Part shown: one piece after another, positions 53,808 to 62,182 of the stretch
How positions within the stretch are numbered: position 1 is the stretch's first letter
Layout of the letters: each line of letters starts with the position of its first letter
NCBI RefSeq assembly: GCF_019458805.1
Contig: NZ_JAIBOA010000004.1
Coordinates: 124,001 to 188,000 of the forward strand
Direction of reading: 5' to 3'
DNA: 64,000 nt
Source: Actinomadura parmotrematis
GTDB lineage: Bacteria > Actinomycetota > Actinomycetes > Streptosporangiales > Streptosporangiaceae
Program-made: the position numbers and the translations under genes
Notes under the pieces: generated by a model
Databases searched by the model: none
Told to the model about the DNA's origin: nothing
What the model saw: the letters and a program-made list of their open reading frames with translations, nothing else

Positions 53808-53859
53808 TAAACTCGGAACCGCCCGACGACCAGGGGCGGACGAGCCCCTGATGGAGGAG
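53808..53859 (+). promoter_or_regulatory. dxs -10 box and hairpin abutting the RBS
   Basis: TAAACT (53808-53813) in TGTAAACT is a good -10 sequence. Downstream, CAGGGGC and GCCCCTG form a perfect 7-bp hairpin (53831-53850) with loop GGACGA that ends directly at ATGGAGGAG, the dxs ribosome binding site. The short leader would therefore be mostly this hairpin. A role in translation control is inferred. Confidence 0.45.
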
Positions 53860-55785
53860 ATGACCAGCGTGACCCTGCTTGAGTCGATCACGAGTCCGGA
53901 GGACCTCAAGCGACTGGACGCCACGCAGCTGCCCCGGCTCGCGGCGGAGATCCGCGAGGCCCTGGTGGACGCGGTCTCCAGGACCGGCGGGCACCTCGGC
54001 CCGAACCTCGGCGTGGTGGAGCTGACGATCGCCCTGCACCGGGTGTTCGACTCGCCCCACGACAAGATCCTCTTCGACACCGGGCACCAGGCCTACGTGC
54101 ACAAGATGCTCACCGGCCGCCAGGACTTCGCCGAGCTGCGCCGGCGCGGCGGCCTGTCGGGCTACCCGAGCCGCGCCGAGTCCGACCACGACCTGATCGA
54201 GAACTCGCACGCCTCCACCGCCCTGTCCTACGCCGACGGCCTCGCCAAGGCGTTCCAGCTGCGCGGCGAGGGCGACCGCGCGGTCGTCGCGGTCGTCGGC
54301 GACGGCGCGCTCACCGGCGGCATGTGCTGGGAGGCGCTGAACAACATCGCGGCCGGCACCGACCGCCCGGTGATCATCGTGGTGAACGACAACGGCCGCT
54401 CCTACTCGCCGACGATCGGCGGCCTCGCCAGCCACCTCGCCGACCTGCGCGTCACCCGCGGCTACGAGCACGCCCTCGACCTGATCAAGAAGACGGTGCC
54501 GCGCGCCCCGGTCGTCGGCGCCGTCGCCTACGAGGCGCTGCACGGCATCAAGAAGGGCCTGAAGGACGTCCTGCAGCCGCAGGCCATGTTCGAGGACCTC
54601 GGCATGAAGTACGTCGGCCCGATCGACGGCCACGACGCCGAGGCGATGGAGAACGCGCTCCGCCGCGCCCGCGGCTTCGGCCGCCCCGTCATCGTGCACG
54701 CCATGACCCGCAAGGGCCTCGGCTACGCGCCCGCGGAGAACAACGAGGAAGACTGCATGCACGGCGGCGGCGCCTTCGACCCCGCCACCGGCGAGACGGT
54801 GTCCAAGCCCGGCGGCGGCCCGTCCTGGACGTCGGTGTTCGGCGCGGAGATGGTCGCGATCGGCGCCGACCGCCCCGACGTCGTCGCGATCACCGCCGCG
54901 ATGCTCTACCCGGTCGGCCTCGCGCCGTTCGCCGACGCCTACCCCGACCGCACCTACGACGTCGGCATCGCCGAGCAGCACGCCGCGACGTCGGCGGCGG
55001 GCCTCGCCACCGGCGGCCTGCACCCGGTCGTCGCGCTCTACGCCACCTTCCTCAACCGCGCGTTCGACCAGGTCCTCATGGACGTCGCGCTGCACAAGCT
55101 GCCGGTCACCTTCGCGCTGGACCGCTCCGGCGTCACCGGCGACGACGGCGCCAGCCACAACGGCATGTGGGACCTGTCGATCCTCAGCCTCGTCCCGGGC
55201 ATGCGCATCGCCGTCCCGCGCGACGCCGCCCGCCTCCGCGAGCTGCTGCGCGAGTGCGTCGCGGTCTCCGACGGCCCCACCGCGATCCGCTACCCCAAGG
55301 GCGCCGCGCCCGCCGACGTCGAGGCGATCGGCACCGCCGGCGGCATGGACGTCCTCGCCCGCCACGACGGAGCCAACGGCACCCGGGTGCTGCTGGTCGC
55401 CGCCGGATCCATGGCCGGCACCGCCGTCGAGGCGGCGGAGCTGATCGCCGCGCAGGGCATCGGCGTCACCGTCGTCGACCCGCGCTGGGTCAAGCCGCTC
55501 GACCCGGCGCTCGTCCCGCTCGCCCGGCGGCACAGCCTCGTCGCGGTCGTCGAGGACAACGGCCGCACCGGCGCCGTCGGCGACGCCGTCGCCCGGCAGC
55601 TCCGCGACGAGGCGGTCGACGTGCCGCTCCGCACGTTCGGCATCCCGCAGGAGTTCCTCGACCACGCCTCGCGCGGCCAGATCCTCGCCGACATCGGGCT
55701 GACCGCGCAGGGCCTCGCCCGCGACGTCACCGAGGCCGTCGCGCGCCGCTCGGCCTCCCCGCGCGAGCACGCCCCGAGCGAGTAG
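53860..55785 (+). CDS. dxs: 1-deoxy-D-xylulose-5-phosphate synthase
   Basis: This TPP enzyme condenses pyruvate and glyceraldehyde 3-phosphate to DXP, the entry of the MEP isoprenoid pathway. The 641-aa protein shows [20 protein letters not shown], the TPP motif [16 protein letters not shown], the active-site HGGG-like block, transketolase region [17 protein letters not shown] and C-terminal [12 protein letters not shown]. Possible starts are ATG 53851, ATG 53860 and GTG 53869; GGAGGAG lies directly before 53860, so GTG 53869 (VTLLESI) is also attractive. Confidence 0.95.
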   Translation: MTSVTLLESITSPEDLKRLDATQLPRLAAEIREALVDAVSRTGGHLGPNLGVVELTIALHRVFDSPHDKILFDTGHQAYVHKMLTGRQDFAELRRRGGLSGYPSRAESDHDLIENSHASTALSYADGLAKAFQLRGEGDRAVVAVVGDGALTGGMCWEALNNIAAGTDRPVIIVVNDNGRSYSPTIGGLASHLADLRVTRGYEHALDLIKKTVPRAPVVGAVAYEALHGIKKGLKDVLQPQAMFEDLGMKYVGPIDGHDAEAMENALRRARGFGRPVIVHAMTRKGLGYAPAENNEEDCMHGGGAFDPATGETVSKPGGGPSWTSVFGAEMVAIGADRPDVVAITAAMLYPVGLAPFADAYPDRTYDVGIAEQHAATSAAGLATGGLHPVVALYATFLNRAFDQVLMDVALHKLPVTFALDRSGVTGDDGASHNGMWDLSILSLVPGMRIAVPRDAARLRELLRECVAVSDGPTAIRYPKGAAPADVEAIGTAGGMDVLARHDGANGTRVLLVAAGSMAGTAVEAAELIAAQGIGVTVVDPRWVKPLDPALVPLARRHSLVAVVEDNGRTGAVGDAVARQLRDEAVDVPLRTFGIPQEFLDHASRGQILADIGLTAQGLARDVTEAVARRSASPREHAPSE

Positions 55786-55807
55786 CCGCCCGCCCGCCGG
55801 GGGCGCC

Positions 55808-56173
55808 TCAGACGCCCTCGGCGGACAGCAGCCGCCAGAAGTGGTCGATGGACGCGCCGGTCGTGCCGAGGTCGCGGCCCGCGTAGGTCCAGCGGCCGCG
55901 CAGCCGCCAGGGGCGGCCGGCGCCGTCCTGGACGAACACCTGCAGCGGGAAGCACGCGTCGTGGGCGCGGATCACCCCCGCCGGGTCGACGGCGGCCCGC
56001 AGCTCGGGCTCGCCCTCGCAGCGCACCCCCATCACGCGGGTGCCGCCGTCCTGGCGCAGCAGCCCCTGCGTCAGGTCGTAGACGAGCACCGACACGTAGT
56101 CGGGCCCGAGCCACCGCAGGTCGGGCAGCGCGCCGGGCGGAGGGAAGCCGTACAGCTCTGGACCATCGGGCAC
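55808..56173 (-). CDS. hypothetical protein
   Basis: This 121-aa soluble protein (DLRWLGPDYVSVLVYDLTQG, then RWTYAGRDLGTTGASIDHFW) has no signal or TM segments. The GTG start at 56173 gives a compact alpha/beta pattern. It lies between dxs and fprA with no overlap. No family is recognised. Confidence 0.6.
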   Translation of the reverse strand: MPDGPELYGFPPPGALPDLRWLGPDYVSVLVYDLTQGLLRQDGGTRVMGVRCEGEPELRAAVDPAGVIRAHDACFPLQVFVQDGAGRPWRLRGRWTYAGRDLGTTGASIDHFWRLLSAEGV

Positions 56174-56317
56174 ACCGGCACGCTAGCGCCCCGGTCGCGC
56201 CCGCGTCCGGCCTTCCCGGGGGCGGTCCCGCGCCCGGCCTCCGTTTGCCGTGATAGGCCCGGAAGGTCCGGCGATTCGGAAGGGGATGCCGCGAACCGCC
56301 GCCTCTTCGGTGGTTGG

Positions 56318-57640
56318 CTACCCCGGCCGGCAGGCGTTGCGCATGGCCTCCCAGTGGGCGAGCTTGACCCGCTCGCCGCGGCTCAGCGACCGGGCGAGCG
56401 CCACCTCGGCGGCGTCCAGGTTCAGCCAGTCGGCGTAGGTGACGACGGGCAGGGCGCGCGCCTCCAGCAGGTCCTCGACCGCGCCGGGCGCGGTGCCGGG
56501 CCGCACGTCCTCCAGCAGGTGGCGGACGGTCTCGGCGGCGTCGGACTTGTTGGTGCCGACGACGCCGGTCGGGCCCCGCTTGATCCAGCCCGCCACGTAC
56601 TCGCGGGGCCGGCCCGCCACCCGGCCGCCGTCGTTCGGGACGACGTGGGCGCGCTCGTCGAACGGCAGGCCCGCCAGCGGCACGCTCTTGTAGCCGACCG
56701 AGCGGAGCACCATGCCGACCGGCAGCGTCTCGAACTCGCCGGTCCCACGGACCCGGCCGTCGGCGTCCGGCGCGGTGCGCTCCAGCTTCAGGCCGGTGAC
56801 CGAGGACGTGCCCTCGATCTCCACGGGCGCGCGCCAGAACCGCACGTCGATGCGGCGGGGGCGGGTGCCGTCGGGGACGGTCGTCCAGCCGTCCATGACC
56901 TTGACGTTGCCGCGCACGTGCCGGTCGGCGTCCGCGAGGGCGCGGCTCGCCGCGTCCAGCTCCATGTCGCCGGGCTGGACGTGCACGTGCACGCCGTCCA
57001 GGGAGCCGAGCTCGCGGAGCTCCTTGGTGGTGAACTTGGCCTGCGCCGGGCCGCGCCGCCCGATCATGTGGACGCGGCGGACGCGGCTCGCCTCCAGCGC
57101 CGCGATCACCTGCTCGGGCATGTCGGTCGCGTGCAGCTCGGCGGGCGTCTTGGCGAGGATGCGGACGACGTCCACCGCGACGTTGCCGACGCCGATCACC
57201 GCGACCTCCTCGACCGACAGGTCGAAGGCGTGGGCGGCGGCGTCGGGGTGGCCGCAGTACCAGTTGACGAAGTCGGTCGCGGCGACGCTGCCGGGCAGGT
57301 CCTCGCCGGGCACGCCGAGGCGCCGGTCCACCATGGCGCCCGTCGCGTAGATCACCGCGTCGTAGCAGCCGAGCAGGTCGTCCCGGGTGACGTCGCGGCC
57401 GAGCTCGACGCCGCCGAGGAAGCGCACGTCGGGGTGTTCCAGCACCTTCTGCAGGTACTTGGCGATCGCCTTGATCGAGGTGTGGTCGGGCGCCACGCCG
57501 TAGCGCACCAGGCCGTAGGGGGTGGGAAGCCGGTCGAACACGTCGACGCGGGCCTCGCCGTCCGTCTGTTTCACCAGGGCCTCGGCGGAGTACAGGCCCG
57601 CGGGCCCTGAACCGATCACCGCGACGCGCACAGCAGCCAT
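56318..57640 (-). CDS. fprA: ferredoxin-NADP+ reductase, FprA/adrenodoxin-reductase type
   Basis: This 440-aa flavoprotein resembles mycobacterial FprA. FAD-binding VAVIGSGPAGLYSAEALV starts the protein; FDRLPTPYGLVRYGVAPDH is highly typical; NADP-binding VAVIGVGNVAVDVVRILA and MIGRRGPAQAKFTTKEL follow. The C-terminal part has GWIKRGPTGVVGTNKSDAAE. It passes electrons from NADPH to ferredoxins serving P450s or Fe-S assembly. Candidate starts are ATG 57640, ATG 57649 and TTG 57658. Confidence 0.94.
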   Translation of the reverse strand: MAAVRVAVIGSGPAGLYSAEALVKQTDGEARVDVFDRLPTPYGLVRYGVAPDHTSIKAIAKYLQKVLEHPDVRFLGGVELGRDVTRDDLLGCYDAVIYATGAMVDRRLGVPGEDLPGSVAATDFVNWYCGHPDAAAHAFDLSVEEVAVIGVGNVAVDVVRILAKTPAELHATDMPEQVIAALEASRVRRVHMIGRRGPAQAKFTTKELRELGSLDGVHVHVQPGDMELDAASRALADADRHVRGNVKVMDGWTTVPDGTRPRRIDVRFWRAPVEIEGTSSVTGLKLERTAPDADGRVRGTGEFETLPVGMVLRSVGYKSVPLAGLPFDERAHVVPNDGGRVAGRPREYVAGWIKRGPTGVVGTNKSDAAETVRHLLEDVRPGTAPGAVEDLLEARALPVVTYADWLNLDAAEVALARSLSRGERVKLAHWEAMRNACRPG

Positions 57641-57908
57641 GCGGGCCATTGTGCACACCCGCCCGGCGGCCGAACACAGTGACCCGTGCCACTGAACGGT
57701 CCGCCCAGGTCACCAGGGTGGCCCGGGCCACGGGCCGCTCAAGACGACGAAGTTCGTTCAAAAGATGATCTCTAGCCCGCCATTGACCCTTTGACCGCCT
57801 TCGCAACTTGTGTCAAGGTCGGCGGCGAGAGATCGCCCCCGCCGCGATCGGCCGCGGTCCCCGCCCGCGCCTCCTGTGAGTGCCCGTCTGCCGGCAAGGA
57901 CATCCGCG

Positions 57909-58310
57909 ATGACGCACATCGATCGTCTGCTCGATACCAGGACACCCGATGAAAGACCCGACCCGCCGGCCCCGGGCTCGGAGAATTCCGATGGACAGGG
58001 CGTGACGGTGTACGCAGACCGCCTGAAAGCGATGGCTGGACCCGCCGACGACGCGCAGCGCCATATCCGAGCCGGCGTGTCCGCTACCGCTCCAGACTCC
58101 GATCGTGCCGCATCCTCCTTAGGAGTTGACTGGGCCAGCGCCACGGCGCTCCGGCAATTGACCGCCGGCTGGGAGGACGGACTGAACAAGCTGGCCGGCG
58201 AGATCGGTGGGGTCGGCCCGAAGATGCTTCGCACCGCCGACAACCACCTGCTGGCCGAGGCGGTCAACCGGCAGGCCGTGCAGGCCATCACGAAGGCGCT
58301 CGGCAGGTGA
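57909..58310 (+). CDS. small protein of a WXG100/ESX-like pair
   Basis: This 133-aa helical protein has an acidic N-tail, then VTVYADRLKAMAGPADDAQR, SLGVDWASATALRQLTAGWE and LRTADNHLLAEAVNRQAVQA. Layout and content resemble the small partner proteins coded before WXG-type proteins in actinobacterial type VII-like loci. AAGGA lies eight bases before ATG 57909. Third positions are less GC-rich than in flanking genes, hinting at transfer. The 268 bp upstream hold no gene; TTGACC at 57784-57789 may be a -35 box. Confidence 0.6.
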   Translation: MTHIDRLLDTRTPDERPDPPAPGSENSDGQGVTVYADRLKAMAGPADDAQRHIRAGVSATAPDSDRAASSLGVDWASATALRQLTAGWEDGLNKLAGEIGGVGPKMLRTADNHLLAEAVNRQAVQAITKALGR

Positions 58311-58314
58311 ACCG

Positions 58315-59160
58315 GTGACGGTGACCTTCGCGGGCCTTCGCGACGCCAGGCTCGGTCCCCTGGCCGAGGCGTCCGACGCCTGGGTGAAGATGCGGGAGAC
58401 CCTCACCGTCGCCCACGAACGGGTCAAGGAGATGCAGGAGCGCGGGCTCCAGGGTTGGACCGGAAAGGACGCCGAGGCCGCGCACGCGCAACTGCAGGTG
58501 CTGAGAGAGAAGACCTATACCGCCCGGGAAACGGTCGGTGGCATCGTGAAGGTGCTCGGCGCCGCCCGTCAGTCGTTCGGCGCGGCGCAACGGACACTGC
58601 AAGAGGCATTGGAGCAAGCCCGAACCTGGAAGTTCACCGTGGGGGACGACGGTTCGCTGCGGGCACCTGGCCCTTCGAGCGGGCAACCGCCGACCATCGC
58701 GCAGCAACTGACACTGCAACAGCAGACGACCCGGCTTCGTGCTCAGTTCGATGTGGCTCTACAAGCCGCACGGCAGGCCGATGGGAAAGTCGCGAAAACG
58801 CTCGGCATGTTGTCGGCCACGATCCTGGACTCGCCCACCGCCGATCCGGCGCTGAACGCCGCGCGTGCGTTCTGGGAGGCGAACCCCAATGATGTCGCGG
58901 GCCGCCGTTCCCTTGCCGAGATTGTGGCGCGCTACCAGGTGGAGAGCGATCCGGGCGGCATGGTCAAGATCGGCGATGTGGAGATGACCGAGCGTGAACT
59001 CCACGAGCTGATGCCCGGCCGGTTCGCTCCGCGCGAGGCGCTGGAGGCGTACGGACAGCGGGGTTTGAGAGACGAGGGTGGGCCGCCCGGCCGTTCTCCG
59101 ACCGCGGAGAGCAGGACGGGCACCGTGACGCTTTCCGCCACGCCTACTGGAACGCGTTGA
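58315..59160 (+). CDS. WXG100-like protein with long C-terminal extension
   Basis: This 281-aa protein has an N-terminal helical hairpin of about 95 residues with a W-x-G turn (MQERGLQGWTGKDAEAAHAQ), then a long coiled-coil-rich middle (LTLQQQTTRLRAQFDVALQA) and a C-terminal region with EMTERELHELMPGRFAPREA. This is the layout of WXG-led type VII-like substrates. The GTG start at 58315 lies four bases after the previous stop. No toxin motif is evident in the C-terminus. Its stop overlaps the next ATG by one base. Confidence 0.6.
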   Translation: MTVTFAGLRDARLGPLAEASDAWVKMRETLTVAHERVKEMQERGLQGWTGKDAEAAHAQLQVLREKTYTARETVGGIVKVLGAARQSFGAAQRTLQEALEQARTWKFTVGDDGSLRAPGPSSGQPPTIAQQLTLQQQTTRLRAQFDVALQAARQADGKVAKTLGMLSATILDSPTADPALNAARAFWEANPNDVAGRRSLAEIVARYQVESDPGGMVKIGDVEMTERELHELMPGRFAPREALEAYGQRGLRDEGGPPGRSPTAESRTGTVTLSATPTGTR

Positions 59161-59750
59161 TGGCCGGGCGGTGGAAGGCGGACGCGGGAGCGGTCGCAGG
59201 AGTGGTCGGGCTCTGGTCGGTGGTGGCGTTTCTCGTGGCCGACCCTTGGAACCTGCGCGAGCGGGCGACGCTGCTGGCGGTGATGCTGGCCGTGGCGTCG
59301 GTGGTGACGGCTGCGGCGCTGTACGCGCGGCTCGGCAGAGGAGCGCTCGCAGCGGCGGCGGGCATCCTCGTCGGCTCGCTGGGCTGCTCGGCGGCCGTGG
59401 TGGTCGGCTACGTCGACTCGCTGGCGCTGAAGGGGACCGTCGCGGCGCGCGTCGTCTCGGCGGACGGCCGGCACACGCTCGTGACGCTGTCCGGAACCGG
59501 GTTCTTCGACCCCTATTACGAGGTGGTCCTGCGGGCGGGGCACGGGCTGCTCGCCCAGCAGTCGGGCGTCTGGGAAAGCGTCGCGAAGGCAGGGGCGCCG
59601 AAGTCGGCGCGCTTCCTCGGGCCGGACCGGGTCGAGGTGGTCGCCGACAATGGCTGCCGCTACATCTCCTCGTTCGACCGCGGCTCCCTGGAGGCCGTCC
59701 CCAGATGGCGCATGACCGACAGGGGAGGCTGCGCCGCCGAGCGCTACTGA
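59160..59750 (+). CDS. membrane protein coupled to the WXG-like gene
   Basis: This 196-aa protein has three TM helices in its first half (AGVVGLWSVVAFLVA, TLLAVMLAVASVVTAAALYA, LAAAAGILVGSLGCSAAVVV) and an external domain of about 100 residues (TLVTLSGTGFFDPYYEVVLR, then DNGCRYISSFDRGSLEAVPR). The ATG overlaps the previous stop (TTGATG context), so it is made together with the WXG-like protein. It may anchor, receive or neutralise it; this is inference. Confidence 0.6.
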   Translation: MAGRWKADAGAVAGVVGLWSVVAFLVADPWNLRERATLLAVMLAVASVVTAAALYARLGRGALAAAAGILVGSLGCSAAVVVGYVDSLALKGTVAARVVSADGRHTLVTLSGTGFFDPYYEVVLRAGHGLLAQQSGVWESVAKAGAPKSARFLGPDRVEVVADNGCRYISSFDRGSLEAVPRWRMTDRGGCAAERY

Positions 59751-59754
59751 GCGG

Positions 59755-60342
59755 TCACCAGGTCACGTCGGGAAGGTCGAACTCCATGGGCCAGGGCCGG
59801 TCGACCTTGAGGACCTTGCGGTGGACGCCCGTCGGGGCGTACTGGCCGGTCGCCGGATCGAGCTCGAAGGTGTAGACGGCCATGCGGTCGTTCTCGTTCT
59901 CCACCCGCCAGAACAGGGCGATGCCCGCCTCGGCGTACTGGAGAGGGCGCAGCTTGCGGTCCTTGGTGCGGGTGCCGGGGGACACGACCTCCACGACAAG
60001 ATGCACGTCGCTCGGGACGAAGGTGTAGCTGCCCGCGCTCACCGCGGACCTCGCGACCGCGAGGACATCGGGTTCGGGAGCGGTCCCGGCGTTGAGCTCC
60101 ACGCCCTTCTCGGTCGTGATGACCCGGTCCTCCGGAGCGCTCCGCCGCAGGGCGTGCTTGAGGAGGTCCATGACCTCGTCGTGCCACACGGTGGTGGGCG
60201 CCATCATCATGATCGCTCCGTCGATGAGCTCGAAACGGGCGTCCACCGTTTCGGTCAGTCGAGGGAGATCCGCCACGGTGAACCCCCCAGGGGGCGGGTA
60301 GGGCAAAAAGACATGCTGGCCCTGGATCGGTTCGGCGGTCAT
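59755..60342 (-). CDS. Uma2-family (DUF820) PD-(D/E)XK-fold protein
   Basis: This 195-aa Uma2 protein has a nuclease-like core: ARFELIDGAIMMMAP, EPDVLAVARSAV (Asp), HLVVEVVSPGTRTKDRKLRP (Glu and Lys of the E-x-K-like site) and QYAEAGIALFWRVE. Uma2 proteins are abundant in cyanobacteria and actinobacteria and resemble restriction-type nucleases, but their role is unknown. It faces the WXG-like operon with a 4-bp gap. No IS is seen nearby. Confidence 0.87.
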   Translation of the reverse strand: MTAEPIQGQHVFLPYPPPGGFTVADLPRLTETVDARFELIDGAIMMMAPTTVWHDEVMDLLKHALRRSAPEDRVITTEKGVELNAGTAPEPDVLAVARSAVSAGSYTFVPSDVHLVVEVVSPGTRTKDRKLRPLQYAEAGIALFWRVENENDRMAVYTFELDPATGQYAPTGVHRKVLKVDRPWPMEFDLPDVTW

Positions 60343-60467
60343 TCCCGTACGCCCTTCGTGTTCGAGTCGTTACGCTCGCGGACCTTGATGCCTATGGTGA
60401 CACCTCGTCCCAGGGTAGACCGGCGTTCGTCACGCGGGCTTGAAGGGCGGCAGAGCCGTGGTGCGGG

Positions 60468-61964
60468 TCAGAGGTGTTCGGGGTTGGGGGCGGCGTTCTC
60501 GCCCCGGCCGACGCGGCTGTGGCGGGCGCCGTAGAGGAAGTAGATGATCGCGCCGACGACGAGCCAGCCGAGGAAGCGCAGCCAGGTCTCGACCGGCAGG
60601 TTCAGCATGACGAACAGGCAGGCCAGGACCGACAGGATCGGGACGAGCGGCACCAGCGGCGTCCGGAACGAGCGCTCCAGGTCGGGGCGGGTGCGGCGGA
60701 GGATGACGACGCCGACCGACACGACCACGAACGCGAACAGGGTGCCGATGTTGACGAGTTCGGCGAGCTCCGACAGCGGGATGAAGCCGGCGAGGACCGC
60801 GACGATGCAGCCCATCAGGATCGTGCTGCGGTACGGGGTGCCGAAGCGCGGGTGGACGGCCGCGAGCCAGGGCGGCAGCAGGCCGTCGCGGCTCATCGCG
60901 AAGAACACCCGGCTCTGGCCGAGCAGCAGGATGAGCACGACCGTCATGAGGCCCGCGACGGCGCCGATGCTGATGACGGTGGCGAACGCCGGGTGGCCGA
61001 CGGCCTTGAAGGCGTCGGCGAGGGGCGCCTTGGTGCTGAGGTCCTTGTAGTTCTGCATGCCGACGACGACGAGCGAGACCGCCGCGTACAGGACCGCGGT
61101 GATGACCAGCGAGCCGATGAGGCCGATGGGCAGGTCGCGCTGCGGCCGCTTGGCCTCCTCGGCGGCGGTCGCGACGATGTCGAAGCCGATGTAGGCGAAG
61201 AAGACGACGGCGACGGCGGCGAAGATGCCGAGCCAGCCGTAGCTGACCGGGCTGATGCCGAACAGCACCTGCATGAGCGGCGCGGCGAGGCCGTCGACCG
61301 ACGGGTTGGACTTCGCCGCCGGGATGAACGGGTGGTAGTTCGCGCCCTTGACGAAGAACAGCCCCGCGAAGATCACCAGCAGCACGATGAAGAGCTTGAC
61401 CGCCACCACGACCGCGTTGACCCGCGAGGAGATCTTCACGCCGGTGACGAGCAGCGCGGTGATGGCGAGCACCAGGATGATCGCCGGGACGTTGACGACG
61501 CCCCCGTCCTCGCCCGGTGGATTGGCGATCGCCGCCGGCAGCGTGATGCCCGCGCTGTCCAGCAGCGAGGCGAGGTAGCCGGACCAGCCGACGGCGACCA
61601 CGGCCGCGCCGAGCGCCAGCTCCAGGATGAGGTCCCAGCCGATGATCCAGGCGGGGAACTCGCCGAGCGTGGCGTAGGAGAAGGTGTAGGCCGACCCGGC
61701 GACCGGGACGGTGGAGGCGAACTCGGCGTAGCAGAGGGCGGCGAGGCCGCAGACGACGGCGGCGAGGATGAACGACAGGGCGACGGCGGGCCCGGCCTTC
61801 TCCTTGGCGACCTCGCCGGTGAGGACGAAGATGCCGGTGCCGATGATGACGCCGATGCCGAAGACGGTGAGGTCGAGCGCGGACAGGTCCCGCTTCAGCC
61901 GGTGGGCCGGCTCCTCGGTGTCGCGGATCGACTGCTCGACCGACTTGGTGCGCAGCAGGTTCAC
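60468..61964 (-). CDS. APC-superfamily amino acid permease (CAT type)
   Basis: This 498-aa transporter has about 12-14 TM helices. TM1 motif GIGVIIGTGIFVLTGEVAKE and EFASTVPVAGSAYTFSYATL (TM3 region) are typical; FFAYIGFDIVATAAEEAKRP is the conserved TM6/loop motif. It resembles cationic amino acid transporters (YfnA/CAT). The GTG start at 61964 has GAGGAGG six bases before it. It probably imports an amino acid by proton symport. Confidence 0.9.
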   Translation of the reverse strand: MNLLRTKSVEQSIRDTEEPAHRLKRDLSALDLTVFGIGVIIGTGIFVLTGEVAKEKAGPAVALSFILAAVVCGLAALCYAEFASTVPVAGSAYTFSYATLGEFPAWIIGWDLILELALGAAVVAVGWSGYLASLLDSAGITLPAAIANPPGEDGGVVNVPAIILVLAITALLVTGVKISSRVNAVVVAVKLFIVLLVIFAGLFFVKGANYHPFIPAAKSNPSVDGLAAPLMQVLFGISPVSYGWLGIFAAVAVVFFAYIGFDIVATAAEEAKRPQRDLPIGLIGSLVITAVLYAAVSLVVVGMQNYKDLSTKAPLADAFKAVGHPAFATVISIGAVAGLMTVVLILLLGQSRVFFAMSRDGLLPPWLAAVHPRFGTPYRSTILMGCIVAVLAGFIPLSELAELVNIGTLFAFVVVSVGVVILRRTRPDLERSFRTPLVPLVPILSVLACLFVMLNLPVETWLRFLGWLVVGAIIYFLYGARHSRVGRGENAAPNPEHL

Positions 61965-62077
61965 CTCGGGCCTCCTCCTCGCGGTGCACAGGGGTCGACC
62001 TTGTGATCACCGGCGGGAGCCGCGCGAAACCAGACGGTGTCCGAAAGTCACGTTTATGAGGCGAAAGGCCTGTCCGT

Positions 62078-62123
62078 AAAAAGAAAACGGCGGAGCCCGC
62101 CGCGGACGTCGCGGCGGGCTCCG
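62078..62123 (-). terminator. classic rho-independent terminator of the beta-oxidation gene
   Basis: On the minus strand a perfect 13-bp stem (62091-62103 with 62111-62123) is followed by a run rich in U (GTTTTCTTTTT, from A-rich 62078-62088). It is the only terminator in the window with a clear U-tract. Confidence 0.85.
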
Positions 62124-62182
62124 GTCGTGGATTCCGCGCGGGCCCGGGGGATCGCCCCGGGGCCCCGCGCGGGGTCTGGTGA

